Of a stretch of DNA of 64,000 nucleotides, positions 61,041 through 64,000 are shown in pieces (within the stretch, counting starts at the first letter, position 1; every line of letters begins with the position of its first letter). The stretch covers positions 1,927,501 to 1,991,500 of the forward strand of contig NZ_JAJVCN010000003.1 in NCBI RefSeq assembly GCF_021390435.2, given 5' to 3'. A program made the position numbers and the translations under genes. This stretch comes from Kibdelosporangium philippinense. GTDB lineage: Bacteria > Actinomycetota > Actinomycetes > Mycobacteriales > Pseudonocardiaceae. A model generated the notes under the pieces. It saw only the letters and a list, made by a program, of their open reading frames with translations. It made no database searches and had not been told where the DNA came from.

Positions 61041-62303
61041 TCAGCGCCATCCCGGCATCGGGTAGTTGCCGAGCAGGTCACGGATCTCGCCCGCGATTCG
61101 CTCGATCGCGGCCTCGTCGCCGTTGTTCTCGGCCTGCACGACCTGGTCGATCCATTCGGCGACCTTGACCATCTGGTCGGTGCCAAGGCCGCGCGTGGTG
61201 ATCGCGCCGGTGCCCAACCGCAGGCCGGACGGGTCGAACGGCTTGCGCGGGTCGAACGGAACCGAGTTGTAGTTCAGCTCGATGCCCGCCCGGTCCAGTG
61301 CCTTCGCGGCGGGCTTGCCCGCGATGCCCTTGTTGGTCAGGTCGATCAGGATCAGGTGGTTGTCCGTGCCACCGGTCACCAGGTCGAAGCCACGCTCGAC
61401 AAGCGCCTCGGCCAGCGCTTTGGCGTTGGCCACGATGGCGTGCGCGTACGTGGAGAACTCGGGCTTGCTGGCCTCACCCAACGCGACCGCGATGGCGGCC
61501 GTCGTGTGGTTGTGCGGACCGCCCTGCAGACCCGGGAAAACGGCCCTGTCCAGAGCCTTCGCGTGCTCGGCGTCCGACAGGATCATGGCGCCACGCGGGC
61601 CGCGCAGGGTCTTGTGGGTCGTGGTCGTGATGACCGGCGCGTGTCCAACGGGCGACGGGTGCGCGCCACCGGCGATGAGGCCTGCGATGTGCGCGATGTC
61701 GGCGGCCAGCACGGCCCCGACTTCCTGCGCGATCGCGGCGAAACCCGGGTAGTCGATGGTGCGCGGGATGGCCGTGCCACCGCACCAAATCACCTTCGGG
61801 CGCTCGGCGAGTGCCAGGTCGCGGACCTCGTCGAGGTCAACCTGGCCGGTGTCCTTCCGGACGCCGTACGCGACGCTGCGGAACCACTTGCCGGTCGCGG
61901 AGACATTCCAACCGTGCGTGAGGTGACCGCCAGCGGGCAACGCCATGCCCATGACGGTCTCGCCGGGCTGTAGGAACGCGAGGTAGACGGCGAGGTTGGC
62001 TGGGGAACCGGAGTAGGGCTGCACGTTGGCGTGCTCGACGCCGAACACGGCCTTGGCACGCTCGATGGCCAGGTTCTCGACCGGGTCGATGACCTGCTGG
62101 CCTTCGTAGTACCGCTTGCCGGCGTATCCCTCGGAGTACTTGTTGGTCAGCACCGTTCCGGTCGCTTCGAGGACCGCGGTGGATACGTAGTTCTCCGACG
62201 CGATGAGCCGGATCTTCTCGTACTGGCGCTTGGCTTCCTGCTCGACCAGACCCGCGATCTCGGGGTCTGCGGCGGCGAGGTCGGTAATCGCGGGCTGATG
62301 CAC
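61041..62303 (-). CDS. glyA: Serine hydroxymethyltransferase
   Basis: A 420-residue PLP enzyme interconverting serine and glycine with tetrahydrofolate. The PLP lysine lies in TTTHKTLRGPRGA; N-terminal RQYEKIRLIASENYVS and NKYSEGYAGKRYY are typical. It links to the folate genes by metabolism, not by operon. Transcribed alone; divergent from the thioesterase with a palindrome between. Confidence 0.94.
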   Translation of the reverse strand: MHQPAITDLAAADPEIAGLVEQEAKRQYEKIRLIASENYVSTAVLEATGTVLTNKYSEGYAGKRYYEGQQVIDPVENLAIERAKAVFGVEHANVQPYSGSPANLAVYLAFLQPGETVMGMALPAGGHLTHGWNVSATGKWFRSVAYGVRKDTGQVDLDEVRDLALAERPKVIWCGGTAIPRTIDYPGFAAIAQEVGAVLAADIAHIAGLIAGGAHPSPVGHAPVITTTTHKTLRGPRGAMILSDAEHAKALDRAVFPGLQGGPHNHTTAAIAVALGEASKPEFSTYAHAIVANAKALAEALVERGFDLVTGGTDNHLILIDLTNKGIAGKPAAKALDRAGIELNYNSVPFDPRKPFDPSGLRLGTGAITTRGLGTDQMVKVAEWIDQVVQAENNGDEAAIERIAGEIRDLLGNYPMPGWR

Positions 62304-62331
62304 GGTGCCAGATCCTATCGCCCCCTTAAGT

Positions 62332-62343
62332 TACTCATGAGTA
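62332..62343. promoter_or_regulatory. Palindromic operator candidate between glyA and thioesterase
   Basis: TACTCATGAGTA is a perfect 12-base palindrome in the 50-base divergent gap, 28 bases upstream of glyA and 10 bases before the thioesterase start. Its form suits a TetR- or GntR-type dimer. No regulator is adjacent. Confidence 0.45.
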
Positions 62344-62353
62344 GTATCAGGCC

Positions 62354-62800
62354 ATGGACTTGAGCATGCTCGGCGATGCGATGAAAGCGACCGTGCCGTG
62401 GGTCAGGACGGCTGGGATCGAGTTCAAGGAGGTCGCCAGTGACCGTGTCGTCACGGTCCTGCCCGACAACCCGGTCAACCACAACCACGTCGGTGGCGCG
62501 CACGCAGCCGTCGCGTTCGGCCTGGCCGAGACCGCGTCTGGCGCGGTCGTGATGGCGTCGTTCAGCGACCAACTGGCGCGCGCGACACCGCTGGTCAAGC
62601 GTTCGGAGATCGACTACAAGAAGGTCGCGATGGGCGACCTGACAGCGGAGGCCGTTCTTGGCCGCGCGCCCGAAGAGATCGTGGCCGAACTGGACAACGG
62701 CACGCGCCCTGAGTTCCCGGTGCACGTGACCATCCGCAACGCGGAGGACGTGACCACCGCGGAAGTGACCGTCACCTGGACACTGCGGCCCAACCGCTGA
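62354..62800 (+). CDS. Hotdog-fold thioesterase-like protein (DUF4442/PaaI type)
   Basis: A 148-residue single hotdog domain: NHNHVGGAHAAVAFGLAETASG carries the central helix with Asn and Glu usually found in PaaI/YiiD-type thioesterases. The acyl-CoA substrate is unknown. It is a monocistronic gene. Confidence 0.8.
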   Translation: MDLSMLGDAMKATVPWVRTAGIEFKEVASDRVVTVLPDNPVNHNHVGGAHAAVAFGLAETASGAVVMASFSDQLARATPLVKRSEIDYKKVAMGDLTAEAVLGRAPEEIVAELDNGTRPEFPVHVTIRNAEDVTTAEVTVTWTLRPNR

Positions 62801-62823
62801 CCTACTCGGCGTCCTCGAGCAGA

Positions 62824-63213
62824 TCAGCTGACCTTCACCCCCATCGACCGCGCGGTTCCCGCGACGGTCCGCATCGCGGCGTCGATGTCGGTGGTGTTCA
62901 GGTCCGGCATCTTCCGCTCAGCGATCGCCCTCAGCTGGTCGTGGCTCAAGGTTTTGCTGCCGTTGGTCGCCTGCTTGATCAGAAACGATGTCGGCGGCGT
63001 CTTGAGTTTGAGGGTGAATGAGCGGTCGTCGAAGATCGTGATCACGGCGGGCACGATTTCCCCGCGCTGCGCCACGGTCCGCGCGTCGTATTCCTTTTTC
63101 AGCGCGACCAGGTTGACCCCGGTCATCCCGAGCATCTTGCCGAGCTCGGCGACCGGCGCTTCACCGGCCGGGAGCGCCATCGTCACCTGATGGCTTTGTT
63201 TCTTTGGTGGCAT
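62824..63213 (-). CDS. Divergent ribosomal protein L11 (uL11) paralogue
   Basis: A 129-residue L11-like protein outside any ribosomal operon. The C-terminal rRNA-binding domain is well kept (KTPPTSFLIKQATNGSKTLSHDQLRAIAERKMPDLNTTDIDAAMRTVAGTARSMGVKV). In the N-terminal domain the usual PAPPVGPALGQHGVN segment reads APVAELGKMLGMTGVN, so the conserved prolines at the thiopeptide-binding face are lost. Paralogues of this type could replace L11 under stress or antibiotic exposure. It has its own MerR-type promoter. Confidence 0.85.
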   Translation of the reverse strand: MPPKKQSHQVTMALPAGEAPVAELGKMLGMTGVNLVALKKEYDARTVAQRGEIVPAVITIFDDRSFTLKLKTPPTSFLIKQATNGSKTLSHDQLRAIAERKMPDLNTTDIDAAMRTVAGTARSMGVKVS

Positions 63214-63243
63214 CGCTCGCCGTCCTTTCCTTGACGGCGAGCG

Positions 63244-63274
63244 ACGTTAAAGTCTCTCGTTACTGGAGAGTCAA
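63244..63274 (-). promoter_or_regulatory. MerR-type promoter with 19-base spacer
   Basis: On the minus strand, TTGACT (63269-63274) and TAACGT (63244-63249) are separated by 19 bases, and the spacer carries the dyad CTCTC-N7-GAGAG. Elongated spacers over a dyad are diagnostic of MerR-family activated promoters. The L11 paralogue start is 30 bases downstream. Confidence 0.65.
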
Positions 63275-63276
63275 AG

Positions 63277-64000
63277 CTATTTACGGAAGCGCCACGTCTT
63301 GCTGTCGAACAACAGGCAGATGCCCGGCGAGAGAACCACGACCCGCAGGGTGCCGTCCCGCTCGTCGTAGTCGATGCCCTCGACCTCGAAGTCGCCGCTA
63401 CAGCCACTTTCCAGCGGCAGCTGGCCGAGCGCGGTGACCTTGCCGTCGACGTCACTGCCATTCAGCGGAGCCGTCAAATCCACTTGCAGCAACGGTTTCT
63501 TGATGCCGAACAACGAGCCTTCCGGGTCGTCGGATGCGCACAGCAGCTGGGTCGGCGAGGTGAAGTCGCAGCCCTGGACGTCACGAACCTGCCGGTCGAG
63601 CCGGATCTGCCCGGCCAACGGCAAGTTCTGCGCTGGCGTGGTGAACCTGATGCCCGGCATGGGATGCACGAGCAGGCGGTCCTTCGTGCCCCACTCGCCC
63701 GCGACCATCCACTGACCGTCCGGCGAGACCGCTGAGAAGGAGTTGTTGTTGGCCTCCCACGATTCCAGCGCGTGCATGTACTCCGACCACTGGTTGTTCG
63801 GCGCCTGGACGCGGAACAGCTTGGCGCCGCGGTCGTCGCGCTGGTAGGGCTCGACGTAGTAGCCGTTGCCAGCGCCTGGGTCGCCGACGTGGTTCCAGCC
63901 GCGGGTGGAGATGCCGACCGGGATCGTGCCGACCCCGGTATAGCGGATGATCGTCTCGTTTGGACGGACAATGGTGGCGAGGCCTTGGCTCTCGTCCAGC
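63277..64000 (-). CDS. Hypothetical protein (N-terminus beyond window)
   Basis: The frame is open from the window edge (LDESQGLATIVRPNETIIRYTGVGTIP... in part) through ...GICLLFDSKTWRFRK, so at least 240 residues. Phrases such as SFSAVSPDGQWMVAGEW and LLVHPMPG suggest a beta-propeller- or phytase-like secreted or surface protein, but I recognise no family. An internal ATG at 63777 is unlikely to be the true start since similar sequence continues upstream. Confidence 0.7.
   Translation of the reverse strand, partial: LDESQGLATIVRPNETIIRYTGVGTIPVGISTRGWNHVGDPGAGNGYYVEPYQRDDRGAKLFRVQAPNNQWSEYMHALESWEANNNSFSAVSPDGQWMVAGEWGTKDRLLVHPMPGIRFTTPAQNLPLAGQIRLDRQVRDVQGCDFTSPTQLLCASDDPEGSLFGIKKPLLQVDLTAPLNGSDVDGKVTALGQLPLESGCSGDFEVEGIDYDERDGTLRVVVLSPGICLLFDSKTWRFRK

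Overview
The window is high-GC chromosomal DNA of an actinomycete, most probably a member of the Pseudonocardiaceae or a near relative. Evidence: the block mutY, alpha/beta hydrolase, mhuD, then clpC, lsr2, lysS, coaX, panD, panC, DUF2520, DUF6779, DUF3180, folK, folB, folP, folE, ftsH, hpt, tilS, zinc metallopeptidase, dacB and ppa follows the order known from Mycobacterium (Rv3588c to Rv3628). It is interrupted by lineage-specific additions: a DrrAB exporter, an AfsR-type regulator, a PrsW protease and two insertion sequences.

Layout. 1-3066: end of a DUF445 membrane protein and a zinc/manganese ABC transporter. 3214-5685: multiple-sugar ATPase msiK divergent from a LacI regulator; the shared promoter region carries two DasR-type sites and a LacI-type palindrome. 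5686-6398: gene-free repetitive stretch. 6399-9768: serine hydrolase, secreted protein, carbonic anhydrase, mutY. 9783-11366: an intact insertion sequence inside an intergenic palindrome. 11400-18152: M1 peptidase lipoprotein, hydrolase, LigT-like protein, mhuD, sirtuin, membrane EEP phosphatase, drrAB. 18157-31307: AfsR-like regulator, clpC, an iron-box siderophore ATPase, lsr2, lysS, methyltransferase, and the pantothenate/CoA genes. 31344-35809: PrsW protease, an IS982 element, two membrane proteins. 35806-48824: folate operon, ftsH, hpt, tilS, metallopeptidase, a giant dacB and divergent ppa. 48949-52842: MarR with an MFS exporter, ROK kinase, CutC. 52829-60985: oligopeptide-type ABC importer, ROK regulator and an M81 metallopeptidase. 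61041-64000: glyA, a thioesterase, a divergent ribosomal L11 paralogue and a partial gene.

How genes work together: overlapping stop/start pairs join folE-folP-folB-folK-DUF3180, panD-coaX, DUF2520-panC, mhuD-sirtuin, marR-MFS, the zinc ABC genes and the oligopeptide permease genes into translationally coupled operons.

Most notable signals: (1) a complete LAGLIDADG intein in FolE, placed immediately before the zinc-ligand Cys of the CEHH motif; (2) a family of five intergenic palindromes with core GTTAGAAC that end or abut genes and in three cases supply the stop codon, one copy being split by the insertion sequence with a 6-bp target duplication; (3) a two-copy structured element (24366-24463 and 56246-56340) with conserved pairing; (4) an L11 paralogue lacking the usual N-terminal Pro-Pro segment, behind a 19-bp-spaced MerR-type promoter; (5) a dacB with about 900 extra acidic, repetitive residues. 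No tRNA, rRNA or CRISPR array was seen.
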